Source: Pseudomonas sp. SCB32 (GTDB lineage: Bacteria; Pseudomonadota; Gammaproteobacteria; Pseudomonadales; Pseudomonadaceae). Taken from it: a stretch of 64,000 bases of DNA. The notes beneath the pieces were generated by a model. That model saw only the letters and a program-made list of their open reading frames with translations, did not search any database and was not told where the DNA came from. The position numbers were made by a program, and so were the translations under genes. The DNA lies in contig NZ_CP045118.1 in the NCBI RefSeq assembly GCF_009189165.1, forward strand, positions 3,720,001-3,784,000. The letters are read 5' to 3'. Shown here piece after piece: positions 47,406-56,078 of the stretch (position 1 is its first letter; every line of letters starts with the position of its first letter).

Positions 47406-48586
47406 GCCCCAGGACGTAACGAGCAGGATCGACCAACGCCATGAAGGAAGGTCGATGCTTGCGTGCGCCGGCCATCCGCTGCGTAGCAGGTGATCGAGCT
47501 GGCCGCCCATGGGCGGCCCAGTTCCAGCAGGTTGCCCAGCACGGCGCGGCGGCGTGGATCGGTATCCGCGCCGGCCACCAAACTGCCGTCCAGCTTGAGC
47601 TCGGTGAAGGGCAGTTCGAGCAGGCGTTGCAGCGTGGAGTGGCCGCTGCCGAAGTCATCGATGGCCAGGCCGCAGCCGAGCAGGCGCAGCCGCAGGAGGT
47701 TGTCCAGGCTGATCGCGGGAGCCTGCAGCAGCCCCGTCTCCGTCAGCTCGAAGGTGATATTGCGCAGCCGGGCATCCAATCGGCGCAGCTGGAACTCCGC
47801 CCGCGCGGCGAAGCCCGGCTGGGCGATCTGCCCAGGCTCCAGGTTGAAGGACAGGCCCAGATCGGCGCGCCGGTAACGGTGCAACTGGCCCAGCGCCTGC
47901 TCCATCAACTCGAAGAGCAGCGCATCGAGCAGGCCGGCGCGGCGCGGCGCCGGCAGGAAGCATTCAGGCAGTGCCACTTCGCCACCCGGACGGCGCCAGC
48001 ACGCGAGCACCTCGAAGCCACAAACCTGCCCCTGGTCCAGCGAGACGATCGGCTGCAGGGCCGCGTGATACTCACCGCGACCCAGCGCGCCGATCACCTC
48101 CCGGTCACTGGGCATTTCGCGCAGGGATGGCAACACCGGGGCATTCGCCCGCAGTTTGACGAAGCGGCCCAGCAAACCCTGCAAACGTCCGAAAGTCACC
48201 GGCCCGTTGCCGATGCACTGGGCCGGCAGCCCGTGCAGGGTGAGCAGGCGCGACAGGGCCGGCCAGGTGCCCGTCGCCAACTCGCCCAGCACGACGACCT
48301 CATGGGCGAAATGCAGGCGCGCCACTGCCTGGAGAAACTCCAGGCGCACCGCGGGACTCATCGCCAGGTCGCACAGCAGCAGGTCCACTGCGCCACTGTC
48401 ACGCAGCCGGGCCAGGGCCTGGTTCTCACTGGTCATCTCCAGCACTTCGCTGTAGCCGAGCCGCTGCAGCGAGGCGGTTGCGAGGGCCGGATGGACGCCC
48501 GGCGACTGCAGGATCAGCGCCGTGGCGATGCGCCGGCGGCGACGCTCGCCCGGCGAGAGATTCCGGGAGTTGGGACGGATCATCAT
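47363..48586 (-). CDS. Receiver-EAL protein with a broken EAL C terminus
   Basis: A 407-residue protein. The N-terminal part has a receiver-like fold (VDLLLCDLAM with the phospho-acceptor-like Asp). The EAL domain begins ALQPIVSLDQGQVCGFEVLACW (EVL in place of EAL), then SFNLEP, ITFELTET and AIDDFGSGHSTLQRL. After LELKLDG-type residues and LGNLLELGR the expected VAEGVE block is missing and the sequence becomes unrelated. It should therefore not be an active c-di-GMP phosphodiesterase. Start: ATG 48586 with GGGAG upstream. Possibly a pseudogene. Confidence 0.7.
   Translation of the reverse strand: MMIRPNSRNLSPGERRRRRIATALILQSPGVHPALATASLQRLGYSEVLEMTSENQALARLRDSGAVDLLLCDLAMSPAVRLEFLQAVARLHFAHEVVVLGELATGTWPALSRLLTLHGLPAQCIGNGPVTFGRLQGLLGRFVKLRANAPVLPSLREMPSDREVIGALGRGEYHAALQPIVSLDQGQVCGFEVLACWRRPGGEVALPECFLPAPRRAGLLDALLFELMEQALGQLHRYRRADLGLSFNLEPGQIAQPGFAARAEFQLRRLDARLRNITFELTETGLLQAPAISLDNLLRLRLLGCGLAIDDFGSGHSTLQRLLELPFTELKLDGSLVAGADTDPRRRAVLGNLLELGRPWAASSITCYAADGRRTQASTFLHGVGRSCSLRPGAQSLFGAPSGNSGR
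47501..47518. repeat. 18-bp perfect palindrome
   Basis: A perfect palindrome with centre CCATGG, lying exactly at the codon where the EAL domain loses homology. It may mark the junction of a deletion. Confidence 0.75.
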
Positions 48587-48603
48587 CGGCAGCCGCTCCC
48601 CCA

Positions 48604-48888
48604 CTATCCCTGCACTGCGCAGGATGCCTCGGGTTCCTGCGTACCCGTTGCGCAGCGGGCCCGCTCGATACCCGGCGTCTCACTCCTCTCCGGAGCCCCC
48701 CCGGTTTCGTCCTCCGGCGCCGGGGCGTGGATGAGCAAGCCCAGGGGACTCGTGACGGCGTACGGCGCAAGGCCACCTGCGTCGAATGGGATGAGCATCA
48801 GCGTGGCAATGCAGAGCGACAGAGTGGCAATGGTCAGCCCGCCGGGGCTGGCGGACAGATGTCGGGATATGGCAAGGGAAAGTGACAT
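48604..48888 (-). CDS. Small single-helix membrane protein (uncertain)
   Basis: A 94-residue frame starting at ATG 48888, just upstream of the receiver-EAL gene on the same strand. It has one hydrophobic segment (LTIATLSLCIATLMLIPF) followed by a Pro/Glu-rich tail. The ribosome-binding site is weak. It might be a small membrane partner or a chance frame. Confidence 0.3.
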   Translation of the reverse strand: MSLSLAISRHLSASPGGLTIATLSLCIATLMLIPFDAGGLAPYAVTSPLGLLIHAPAPEDETGGAPERSETPGIERARCATGTQEPEASCAVQG

Positions 48889-49101
48889 GGACACCCGCTA
48901 TCAGTCGGTAATGAACGTGCCGTCATTCTCTGGATCGGATGCGGGCGCATCTTCCGTGGTGCGCTCATGATTTTGTCGGTAAGTCTCAGGTGGAAAACGG
49001 CTCTGACAGACCCCGTGCGGATGGTCGGCCAGGACTCACGGTTGCCCTCGCCGAGCAATTCTGCTGGGATGCCGGTTCCCCCGTTTGCATGAGAAACGCC
49101 C

Positions 49102-49614
49102 ATGGCCTCCTACGAGGAACTCTTCTCCATCGGTGAAGGATTCGCCGCCTTCGTCGCCCACGGACTGCCGGACGAAATCGCCGGGGTGCACGCGGTACAG
49201 GCCAGGCTGGCCACCGCCGATGCGGTCAGCGCCGCCACCCGCCAGCGCATGCAGGCCGTATCGCGGCGCTATCACCTGCTGGTGGCCGGGGAAATGTGGT
49301 GCCCGGACTGCCAGATCAACGTCACCGTGATGGACTTCCTGCAGCGTACCCAGCCGCGCATTGACCTGGCGGTGATCACCAAGGGCCGCGCCGAGGACGA
49401 CCTGCGCGAACGACTCGCGCTGGAACGCATCCCGATCCCGGTGGTGGCCGTGCTGGATGAGCGCTTCGAACTGGTCGGCCGCTTCATCGAGCGTCCGCAG
49501 GTGGTCGTCGCCGGCGGCGATGCGCTGAAACCGGACTACCGCGCCGGGCAGTACCTGGAAGACACCCTGACCGACCTGCTGGATATCATCGAAGCGGCGG
49601 AAGGCCGCGCCTGA
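49102..49614 (+). CDS. Thioredoxin-fold protein (Thioredoxin_9 type)
   Basis: A 170-residue cytoplasmic protein. The redox motif WCPDC is at residues 66-70 after a beta-strand (YHLLVAGEM). IPIPVVAVLDERFELVGRFIERP is the cis-Pro region and following strand of a thioredoxin fold. It resembles small thioredoxin-like proteins of bacilli and pseudomonads with an extended N-terminal helix pair. Reducing partner unknown. Confidence 0.85.
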   Translation: MASYEELFSIGEGFAAFVAHGLPDEIAGVHAVQARLATADAVSAATRQRMQAVSRRYHLLVAGEMWCPDCQINVTVMDFLQRTQPRIDLAVITKGRAEDDLRERLALERIPIPVVAVLDERFELVGRFIERPQVVVAGGDALKPDYRAGQYLEDTLTDLLDIIEAAEGRA

Positions 49615-49858
49615 TCGCCCCCTGACCTCCCGGCCGTCCCGCTCGCGGACAGCCGCCCATCCCCCGCCTCGCCACGCAGTGAACTCCTGGCGCCCATCGG
49701 CTGTCTGTCAGCTGTCGGCCCACCTGGGCGGGTTACATGGCATTTCGCCATTTGACGCTGAATCGCGTCATTTCCCGCCTTGTTCACAACAATTCACCAG
49801 GCCGGCGATTCCACTCCCGCTCGCCGGGTTTGTTCCTATCGCCATGTGAAGAAGACCC
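49615..49858. other. Short AT-richer spacer
   Basis: A 244-base gap. Two small hairpins are visible, ATGGC-N5-GCCAT near 49736-49750 and TGACGC-N6-GCGTCA near 49753-49770. It must contain the promoter of the SH3-domain gene. Confidence 0.4.
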
Positions 49859-50527
49859 ATGTCCCTATCCCGTTCGCTCACGCCCCGTGTTTCCCCCCTC
49901 CAGACCCGAGCCCTGAGCGCCTGTCTGCTCGGTAGCCTGCTGACGGCCACGCTGCCGGCCCAGGCCGAGGAGGCGCCAGGCAACACCCGCTGGGTGAACG
50001 ACAGCCTGACCACCTACGTGCGCAGCGGCCCGACCGATGGCTACCGCATCGTCGGCACCCTCGTCTCCGGGCAGAAGGTCGAGCTGGTGAGCACCCAGGG
50101 CGACTACAGCCAGGTGCGCAGCGAGAGCGGCAGCACGGTATGGATTCCCAGCCGCGACCTGCAGGACAAGCCCGGACAGGCAGAGCGCCTGCCGCAACTG
50201 GAGCAGAAGGTGGCCGAGCTGAGCAGCCAGCTCGACGGCATCAACGACAGCTGGAAGACCCGCGTGCAGGGCATGCAGGAAACCCTGGATGCGCGCAAGA
50301 AACTGATCGACGAACTGCAGACCGCGCGCACCTCGCTGGACAACGAACTGAGCCAGGCGCGCTCCGACCTGCGCTCGGTGCAGGCGCAACTGGGCGACGA
50401 GAACAAGCAGGAGCTGATGCGCTACATGGCCTACGGTGGCAGCATCGCCGGTGCCGGGCTGCTGGCCGGCCTGATCCTGCCGACCCTGCTGCGCGTACGT
50501 CGCAAGCGCAACGACCAGTGGGTCTGA
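49859..50527 (+). CDS. SH3-domain, coiled-coil membrane protein (YgiM/TIGR04211 type)
   Basis: A 222-residue protein with a signal peptide ending AQAEE near residue 37, a bacterial SH3 domain (WVNDSLTTYVRSGPTDGYRIV ... about 45-105), a coiled coil (about 107-185) and a C-terminal membrane helix (GGSIAGAGLLAGLILPTLL) with a basic tail. This is the layout of the TIGR04211/YgiM family, of uncertain periplasmic function. Confidence 0.88.
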   Translation: MSLSRSLTPRVSPLQTRALSACLLGSLLTATLPAQAEEAPGNTRWVNDSLTTYVRSGPTDGYRIVGTLVSGQKVELVSTQGDYSQVRSESGSTVWIPSRDLQDKPGQAERLPQLEQKVAELSSQLDGINDSWKTRVQGMQETLDARKKLIDELQTARTSLDNELSQARSDLRSVQAQLGDENKQELMRYMAYGGSIAGAGLLAGLILPTLLRVRRKRNDQWV

Positions 50528-50575
50528 ATCGGATCTGACGCCACTCCCGCGCCGTCCGTGGGTGGTTGCCGGCTT

Positions 50576-50965
50576 TCACTCATCCAGGTGGCAGACGCAA
50601 CACAGCTTGTTGCCGTCCAGGTCGCGCACATAGGCGCCGTAGTAAGTGGGCGAGTAGTTCAGACGCAGTCCCGGCCCGCCCTCGTCGGCGCCACCCAGCT
50701 CCAGCGCGCGCCGGTGGAAGGCATCCACCTGCGACCGGGTCCGCGCCTCGAATGCCACCAGACTGCCGTTGCCGACGCTGGCCGGGCGCCCGTCGATGGG
50801 CACGTAGACGCAGAAGGCGATGTCACTGTCCGGATGGGTGAACACGGCGCGCTCCGGATTGTGACGGTGCGCCAGCAGGCCGATCCCCAGGGGTTCGAGC
50901 AGTCGCCGGTAGAAGCCGATGGCCCGTGGCAGGTCCGCGGTCCCGACGGTGATGTGGCTGAACAT
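50576..50965 (-). CDS. VOC-family dioxygenase-like protein
   Basis: A 129-residue glyoxalase-fold protein starting MFSHITVGTADLPRA, with His4 and the C-terminal Glu-like YYGAYVRDLDGNKL block as metal-site candidates. Family includes glyoxalase I and bleomycin-resistance proteins. Substrate unknown. Confidence 0.85.
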   Translation of the reverse strand: MFSHITVGTADLPRAIGFYRRLLEPLGIGLLAHRHNPERAVFTHPDSDIAFCVYVPIDGRPASVGNGSLVAFEARTRSQVDAFHRRALELGGADEGGPGLRLNYSPTYYGAYVRDLDGNKLCCVCHLDE

Positions 50966-51081
50966 CGCTGAGTCCTCGTGGCGGCAGGCAATCGGTACCG
51001 GCGAAGGCTGTCTGGCGCCCCACAGCCCCGCCCTGAACTATACCCGCGCGCCTGCCATCCTCGGCGGCGCCCGGACGGACG

Positions 51082-51582
51082 TCAGTTGCCGGCGTGGGCG
51101 CGCTCGATGGCGGCCATGTCGAGCTTCTTCATCCCCATCACCGCCTGCAGGGTGCGCGAGGCTCTCACCGGGTCCGGATCGGCCACCATGTCGCCGACAT
51201 GCCGCGGGCAGACCTGCCAGGACACCCCGAAGCGGTCCTTCAGCCAGCCGCACATCTGCGCCTCCACCGGCCCGCCGGCGGAGAGCTTGTCCCAGAAGTC
51301 GTCGATCTCCTTCTGGCTGTCGCAGTACACCTGCAGCGAGATCGCCTCGTTGAAGGCGAAGGCCGGCCCGCCGTTCAGGGCGATGAAGGTCTGGCCGTCG
51401 AGCACGAACTCCACCGCCAGTACCGAGCCGGGCACGCCACCGTGGCGGTCCTTTTCCGCCTCGGGGTAATAGCTGGTCTGGACGATCCGCGAATTGGGGA
51501 AGATGCCGGTGTAGAACTCGGCGGCCTCCTTGGCCTTGCCGTCGAACCACAGGCAGGGGCTGATGCGTTGCAGGCTGGACAT
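51082..51582 (-). CDS. PhnB-like VOC protein
   Basis: A 166-residue protein of the PhnB group: ISPCLWFDGKAKEAAEFY at the start, then LNGGPAFAFNEAIS and DRFGVSWQVCPR. A different subgroup from the gene at 29497. AGGAG is seven bases before the ATG at 51582, so the 77-residue upstream extension is rejected. Confidence 0.87.
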   Translation of the reverse strand: MSSLQRISPCLWFDGKAKEAAEFYTGIFPNSRIVQTSYYPEAEKDRHGGVPGSVLAVEFVLDGQTFIALNGGPAFAFNEAISLQVYCDSQKEIDDFWDKLSAGGPVEAQMCGWLKDRFGVSWQVCPRHVGDMVADPDPVRASRTLQAVMGMKKLDMAAIERAHAGN

Positions 51583-51872
51583 GATGAATCTCCTGATTCT
51601 CGCGCGGTCGGCATGACCGGCATGCAGCTTGGTCGCCTGGGCGACGACGGAATCGACAAGTCTAGGCGGACTTTCCCGGAGCGCCGGGCGACCGGTCCGG
51701 CGGTGTGGCGACCCTTTCGCTGCGCGGCGGGCAGGTCCTGGCAGCAAACGGGCGACAGCTGTCCGGATTCGCTCCCTCGCCCTCGTTGTCGCGGCCCTGC
51801 CACGGATTTTCAATGACGGGAACCGCGACGCACCCCGCGCCGCCTCCTGAGAACCCAGCCCTGGAGCCCGCC

Positions 51873-52514
51873 ATGAGCCTCGACCTGAACGGCGTGAAAG
51901 TCCCCGACAGCGCCCTCGCCCGCGCCATCACCGAGATGGTCCGCGACAACGCCACGCCCCTGCTCTTCCACCACTCTTCGCGCGTCTACTACTGGGGCGC
52001 ACTGACCGGTGCGCGTCGGGGCCTGCGGTACGACGCCGAACTGCTCTACGCCGGCGCCATGTTCCATGACATGGGCCTGATGCCGCGCTACTGCAGCCAG
52101 TGCGAACGCTTCGAAGTGGACGGCGCCGATTGCGCCGCCGACTTCCTGCGCAGCCACGGCATCGGACAAGGCGATATCGACACCGTGTGGACCGCCATCG
52201 CCCTGCACACCACGCCGGGCATCCCGCAGCACATGAAACCGGAGATCGCCCTGGTCACCGCCGGCGTGGAAATGGACGTGCTGGGCATCGCCCACGACCA
52301 GTTCCCCGATGCACAGCGCGAGGCCGTGCTCGCCGCCCACCCGCGCGGCGGGCAGTTCAAGCAGGACATCCTGCAGGCCTTCTACGACGGCATCAAAGGC
52401 AAGCCGGAAACCACCTTCGGCAACGTCAAGGCCGACGTACTGGCGATGAAGGACCCCAGCTTCAAGCGCGGCAACTTCTGCGAAGTGATCCTCGGCTCCG
52501 CCTGGGACAGCTAA
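51873..52514 (+). CDS. HD-domain phosphohydrolase
   Basis: A 213-residue protein of the HD superfamily, cyanamide hydratase-like branch. His33/His34 (LLFHHSSRVYYW), His65-Asp66 (GAMFHDMG) are metal ligands, and a third His is in IALHTTPGIP. Substrate unknown. It ends in a TAA that overlaps the convergent LysR stop codon. Confidence 0.82.
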   Translation: MSLDLNGVKVPDSALARAITEMVRDNATPLLFHHSSRVYYWGALTGARRGLRYDAELLYAGAMFHDMGLMPRYCSQCERFEVDGADCAADFLRSHGIGQGDIDTVWTAIALHTTPGIPQHMKPEIALVTAGVEMDVLGIAHDQFPDAQREAVLAAHPRGGQFKQDILQAFYDGIKGKPETTFGNVKADVLAMKDPSFKRGNFCEVILGSAWDS

Positions 52515-53434
52515 CCCCGGGCCGGCACGGGCGAGCCCAGCACACCGGGCTCGCTCAGCAGTTGCGTCAGCCAGAGCATGAACACCCGCACCCGCTGCGG
52601 AAGGAGACGGTGGGCATAGAGCAGCGAGACGTCCATCGGTGGCAGCGCCACATCGTCCAGCACCCGCACCAGACGCCCCGCCTCCAACTCGTCGCGCACC
52701 CCGTGCAGCGGCGCCTGGATCAGCCCCAACCCGCCCAGGCAAGCGCTCTCATAGGCCTCGGCATTGTTCACCGACAGCGCACCGGCCATCGGCAGGCTGC
52801 GCGTCTCGCCGTGCTCCAGGTACTCGAAGCCCACCGGTCGCGAGCCCAGCACACTGACGTAATGGATCAGCCGGTGCCCAGCCAGGTCCGCCAGGCTCTT
52901 CGGTACGCCGTGGGCCGCCAGGTACGCGGGACTGGCGCAGGTGACCTGGGGCGAGCGGCCCAACAGGCGCGCCACCAGCGCCGGATCGTTCACCGCGCCG
53001 GCCCGTACCACGCAATCGAAGCCCTCGCGTACCAGATCGACGCGGCGGTCGGTGCAGCTCACCTCCAGCTCCAGCGCCGGATGCCGCGCCATGAACTCGC
53101 CCAGGCGCGGCATCACCAGCTTGCGCGCCATCACCGTCGGCATGTCCACCCGCAGCCGCCCACTCAATGCCTCGTCCTGCTGTCGGAACAGCCCCTGCAA
53201 GTCGTCCAGCTGGGCCAGCATGTCCTTGCTGCGTTCGTAGAGCACCAGGCCGTCCTGGGTTGCCGTGACCTTGCGCGTGGTGCGCTGCAGCAGGCGCGTG
53301 CCGAGCTGGGTTTCGAGGGTCTGGATGTGCTCGGACACCGTGGAGCGCGGCAGGCCCAGCTGCTCGCCGGCCTGGGTGAAGCTGGCCAGCTCGGTGACGC
53401 GGACGAAGGTGCGCAGCAGCTCGGGTCGGATCAT
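52511..53434 (-). CDS. LysR-family regulator of the adjacent SDR
   Basis: A 307-residue LTTR. N-terminal winged HTH (about 1-60, SFTQAGEQLGLPRSTVSEHIQTLE) and a periplasmic-binding-like effector domain. It is divergent from an SDR gene with a 128-base intergenic region containing a 9-base inverted repeat, so it probably controls both. Confidence 0.92.
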   Translation of the reverse strand: MIRPELLRTFVRVTELASFTQAGEQLGLPRSTVSEHIQTLETQLGTRLLQRTTRKVTATQDGLVLYERSKDMLAQLDDLQGLFRQQDEALSGRLRVDMPTVMARKLVMPRLGEFMARHPALELEVSCTDRRVDLVREGFDCVVRAGAVNDPALVARLLGRSPQVTCASPAYLAAHGVPKSLADLAGHRLIHYVSVLGSRPVGFEYLEHGETRSLPMAGALSVNNAEAYESACLGGLGLIQAPLHGVRDELEAGRLVRVLDDVALPPMDVSLLYAHRLLPQRVRVFMLWLTQLLSEPGVLGSPVPARG

Positions 53435-53459
53435 GGCGGCTTATCGCTACTATTCGGGC

Positions 53460-53526
53460 TATTGTTCGGAACACCCGACCAGTATTTCCGAAACCAGCAG
53501 ATTTATCACCACGGTAACGAACAATA
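53460..53526. promoter_or_regulatory. LysR-SDR intergenic inverted repeat
   Basis: TATTGTTCG at 53460-53468 and CGAACAATA at 53518-53526 are perfect inverted copies 49 bases apart, within the LysR/SDR divergent region. Such symmetric half-sites suit an LTTR that loops DNA. Confidence 0.5.
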
Positions 53527-53562
53527 AGCTCTCTCCATCCCCACCCGAACCGGAGCTTCGCC

Positions 53563-54321
53563 ATGACCCGCAAGATCGCCCTCATCACCGGTGCCAGCCG
53601 TGGCCTTGGCCGCAACGCCGCCCTGCACCTCGCCGACGCCGGCATCGACATCATCGGCACCTACCGCAGCCAGGCCGACGAAGCCCGTGCCGTGGCCGCC
53701 GAAATCGAGAAGCACGGCGGCCGCGCCCTGATGCTGCCGCTGGACGTGGCCGACAGCGCCAGCTTCGATGCCTTCGCCGATCTGGTCCGCGACGGCCTGC
53801 GCAGCACCTTCAACCGCGACCGCTTCGACTTCCTGCTGAACAACGCCGGCATCGGCATCCACGCCAGCTTCGCCGAAACCACCGAAGCGCAGTTCGATCA
53901 ACTGCTGAACATCCAGTTCAAGGGTCCGTTCTTCCTCACCCAGAAACTGTTGCCGCTGATCGCCGACAGCGGACGCATCCTCAACGTCTCCAGCGGCCTG
54001 ACCCGCTTCGCCCTGCCCGGCTATGGCGCCTACGCAGCCATGAAAGGCGCCATGGAAGTGCTGACCCGATACCAGGCCAAGGAGCTGGGCGCTCGCGGCA
54101 TCGGCGTCAACATCATCGCCCCCGGCGCCATCGAGACCGACTTCGGCGGCGGCCTGGTGCGCGACAACGCCGAGATCAACCAGCAGATCGCCAGCAACAC
54201 CGCCCTGGGCCGCGTCGGCCTGCCGGACGACATCGGCGGCGCCATCGCCGCGCTGTTCGCCGACGGCAGCCGCTGGATCAACGGCCAGCGCGTGGAAGCC
54301 TCGGGCGGCATGTTCCTCTGA
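53563..54321 (+). CDS. Short-chain dehydrogenase/reductase
   Basis: A 252-residue SDR. TGASRGLG is at 9-16, NNAG at about 94, catalytic Ser in LNVSSGLTR, Tyr and Lys in YAAMK. Cofactor and substrate unknown. Its neighbour LysR is the likely regulator. Confidence 0.91.
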   Translation: MTRKIALITGASRGLGRNAALHLADAGIDIIGTYRSQADEARAVAAEIEKHGGRALMLPLDVADSASFDAFADLVRDGLRSTFNRDRFDFLLNNAGIGIHASFAETTEAQFDQLLNIQFKGPFFLTQKLLPLIADSGRILNVSSGLTRFALPGYGAYAAMKGAMEVLTRYQAKELGARGIGVNIIAPGAIETDFGGGLVRDNAEINQQIASNTALGRVGLPDDIGGAIAALFADGSRWINGQRVEASGGMFL

Positions 54322-54448
54322 ACCGCCCTCCGCTCCCGCCTCGTGCGGGAGCGCAGCTACCCGCGCCGCGTTCGCCAGCATTGGCCCAGCCGACGCGGGC
54401 AGCTACCATCCTGCGGTCGCCCTTTCCAGAGCCCCCAGGATTCCCACC

Positions 54449-54976
54449 ATGAGCACCGCCCTGCTGATCATCGACGTCCAGTTCGACCTCTGCTCCGGCA
54501 GCAACCCCAACTTCGACATCGACAACGTGCTGCAGCGCATCAACGGCATGAGCCGCGCCGCCCGCGACGCCGGCGTGCCGGTGGTGCTGATCCAGCACGA
54601 AGACAGCGACATGCCCTACCAGAGCGAAGCCTGGCAACTGGAGCCGCGCCTGCTGACCGGCGAAGGCGACCTCAGGGTGCGCAAGACCACCCCGGACTCC
54701 TTCCTGCGCACCGAGCTCGCCGACCTGCTGCAGGTGCGCGGCATCGAACACCTGGTGATCTGCGGCCTGCAGAGCGACTACTGCGTCGACACCACCACCC
54801 GCCGCGCCCTCGCCCAGGGCTACGCGGTGACCCTGGTACGCGACGCCCACTCCACGGTGGACAATGCCGTGCTCAGCGCCGCGCAGATCAGCGCCCACCA
54901 CAACGCGGTGCTGGGCAGCATCAGCAGCTTCGGCCAGCGCGCCAAGGTCATCCCCGCCGCCGACGTCCGTTTCTGA
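54449..54976 (+). CDS. Isochorismatase-family cysteine hydrolase
   Basis: A 175-residue hydrolase with the Asp9-Lys79-Cys112 triad (IIDVQFDLC, RVRKTTPDSF, SDYCVDTT). Family members cleave amides such as nicotinamide or N-carbamoyl compounds. It precedes a LysR gene by 28 bases on the same strand and is probably its co-transcript. Confidence 0.9.
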   Translation: MSTALLIIDVQFDLCSGSNPNFDIDNVLQRINGMSRAARDAGVPVVLIQHEDSDMPYQSEAWQLEPRLLTGEGDLRVRKTTPDSFLRTELADLLQVRGIEHLVICGLQSDYCVDTTTRRALAQGYAVTLVRDAHSTVDNAVLSAAQISAHHNAVLGSISSFGQRAKVIPAADVRF

Positions 54977-55004
54977 TCGCCGACCGGACCGTGAGGAGAG
55001 CGCC

Positions 55005-55931
55005 ATGAACTTCGACTGGAACGATATCCCGATCCTTCTCGCCCTGGCCCGGCATGGCAGCATGAGCGCCGCCGGACGGGCGCTCGGCGTCGACCCCTCG
55101 ACCATGAGCCGGCGCCTGGTGGCGGCCGAGGCGGCATTGCAGACCCGCCTGTTCATCCGCGACAACACCGGCTACAAGCCCACTGAGGCCGGCGAGGCAT
55201 TTCTCGCCCACGGCGAGCGCATCCTTGGCGACGTGCAGAGCATGCTGCTGGAAACCCGCAACGAGGCCAGTGCCATCACCGGCTCGGTGCGCCTGACAGC
55301 GATCGACTTCCTCTTCAGCCACTGGCTGGTGCAGCACATGCCGCAGCTGTCGCGCACCTATCCGAACCTGCAGCTGCAACTGATCCCGGCCAACCGCGCG
55401 CTGTCCTTCACCCGCCGCGAGGCCGACTTCGCCCTGCGCATGGCACGCCCGCAGGAAGACGCCGCGCTGGTGATGCGCAAGGTCGCCGACATCGGCTTCG
55501 CGGTATACGCCGCAACCGCCTTCGCCGAGCTGCCGCCGCAGGACTGGCCGCAGCAACCCTGGCTGGCCTATGGCGAGGAGCTGGACGACACCCCTGAAAT
55601 GCAGTGGTTGCGCCACTTCGCGCCCAACGCCAGCTACGCATTGCGCGCCAGCAGCGTGACCACCCTCACCCACGCCTGCGAAACCGGCCTGGGCATGGCC
55701 CTGCTGCCGTGCATCCTTGGCGAGCGCAACGGCCTGGTGCGCCTGACCGGTCCGGTGGTGGCGCGGGAAATCTGGCTGCTCAGCCACCGCGACGCCGGGC
55801 GTATTGGCCGCTTCCAGGCGGTGAGCGACTGGCTGCGCGATATCTTCGACCAGGACGCGGCGCAGTTCAGCGGCGAGAACCTGGCCTGCCGCGACATCGG
55901 CTGCGCGCCGTTCGAGCCGACCCACCGCTAG
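55005..55931 (+). CDS. LysR-family regulator
   Basis: A 308-residue LTTR with an HTH (MSAAGRALGVDPSTMSRRLVAAE) and effector domain. GAGGAG precedes the ATG at 55005. It follows a cysteine hydrolase gene and ends where a MITE-like element begins. It may control the convergent OprD-amidohydrolase operon or its own hydrolase partner. Confidence 0.9.
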   Translation: MNFDWNDIPILLALARHGSMSAAGRALGVDPSTMSRRLVAAEAALQTRLFIRDNTGYKPTEAGEAFLAHGERILGDVQSMLLETRNEASAITGSVRLTAIDFLFSHWLVQHMPQLSRTYPNLQLQLIPANRALSFTRREADFALRMARPQEDAALVMRKVADIGFAVYAATAFAELPPQDWPQQPWLAYGEELDDTPEMQWLRHFAPNASYALRASSVTTLTHACETGLGMALLPCILGERNGLVRLTGPVVAREIWLLSHRDAGRIGRFQAVSDWLRDIFDQDAAQFSGENLACRDIGCAPFEPTHR

Positions 55932-55936
55932 GGCTT

Positions 55937-56078
55937 GGTTCTGTACGAGAAGTCGTCGAGCGAAGGTGAGGCTAGGCAAAAATCGGCGAGGAAGCGGAGT
56001 TTACGTGCTGTATATGAGCATTCCGAGCCGGCTTTTAACGACGCATCACCGATGCGCAGACACTTCTCGTGCGGAACC
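55937..56078. mobile_element. MITE-like element, 142 bp
   Basis: The terminal inverted repeats are 17 bases (55937-55953 and 56062-56078) and match at 15 positions. The interior is lower in GC, has no ORF, and contains a small GCATC hairpin. The size and layout fit a non-autonomous transposon. The left end is 5 bases past the LysR stop codon, and the right end coincides with the OprD stop. No clear target-site duplication is seen. Confidence 0.72.
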
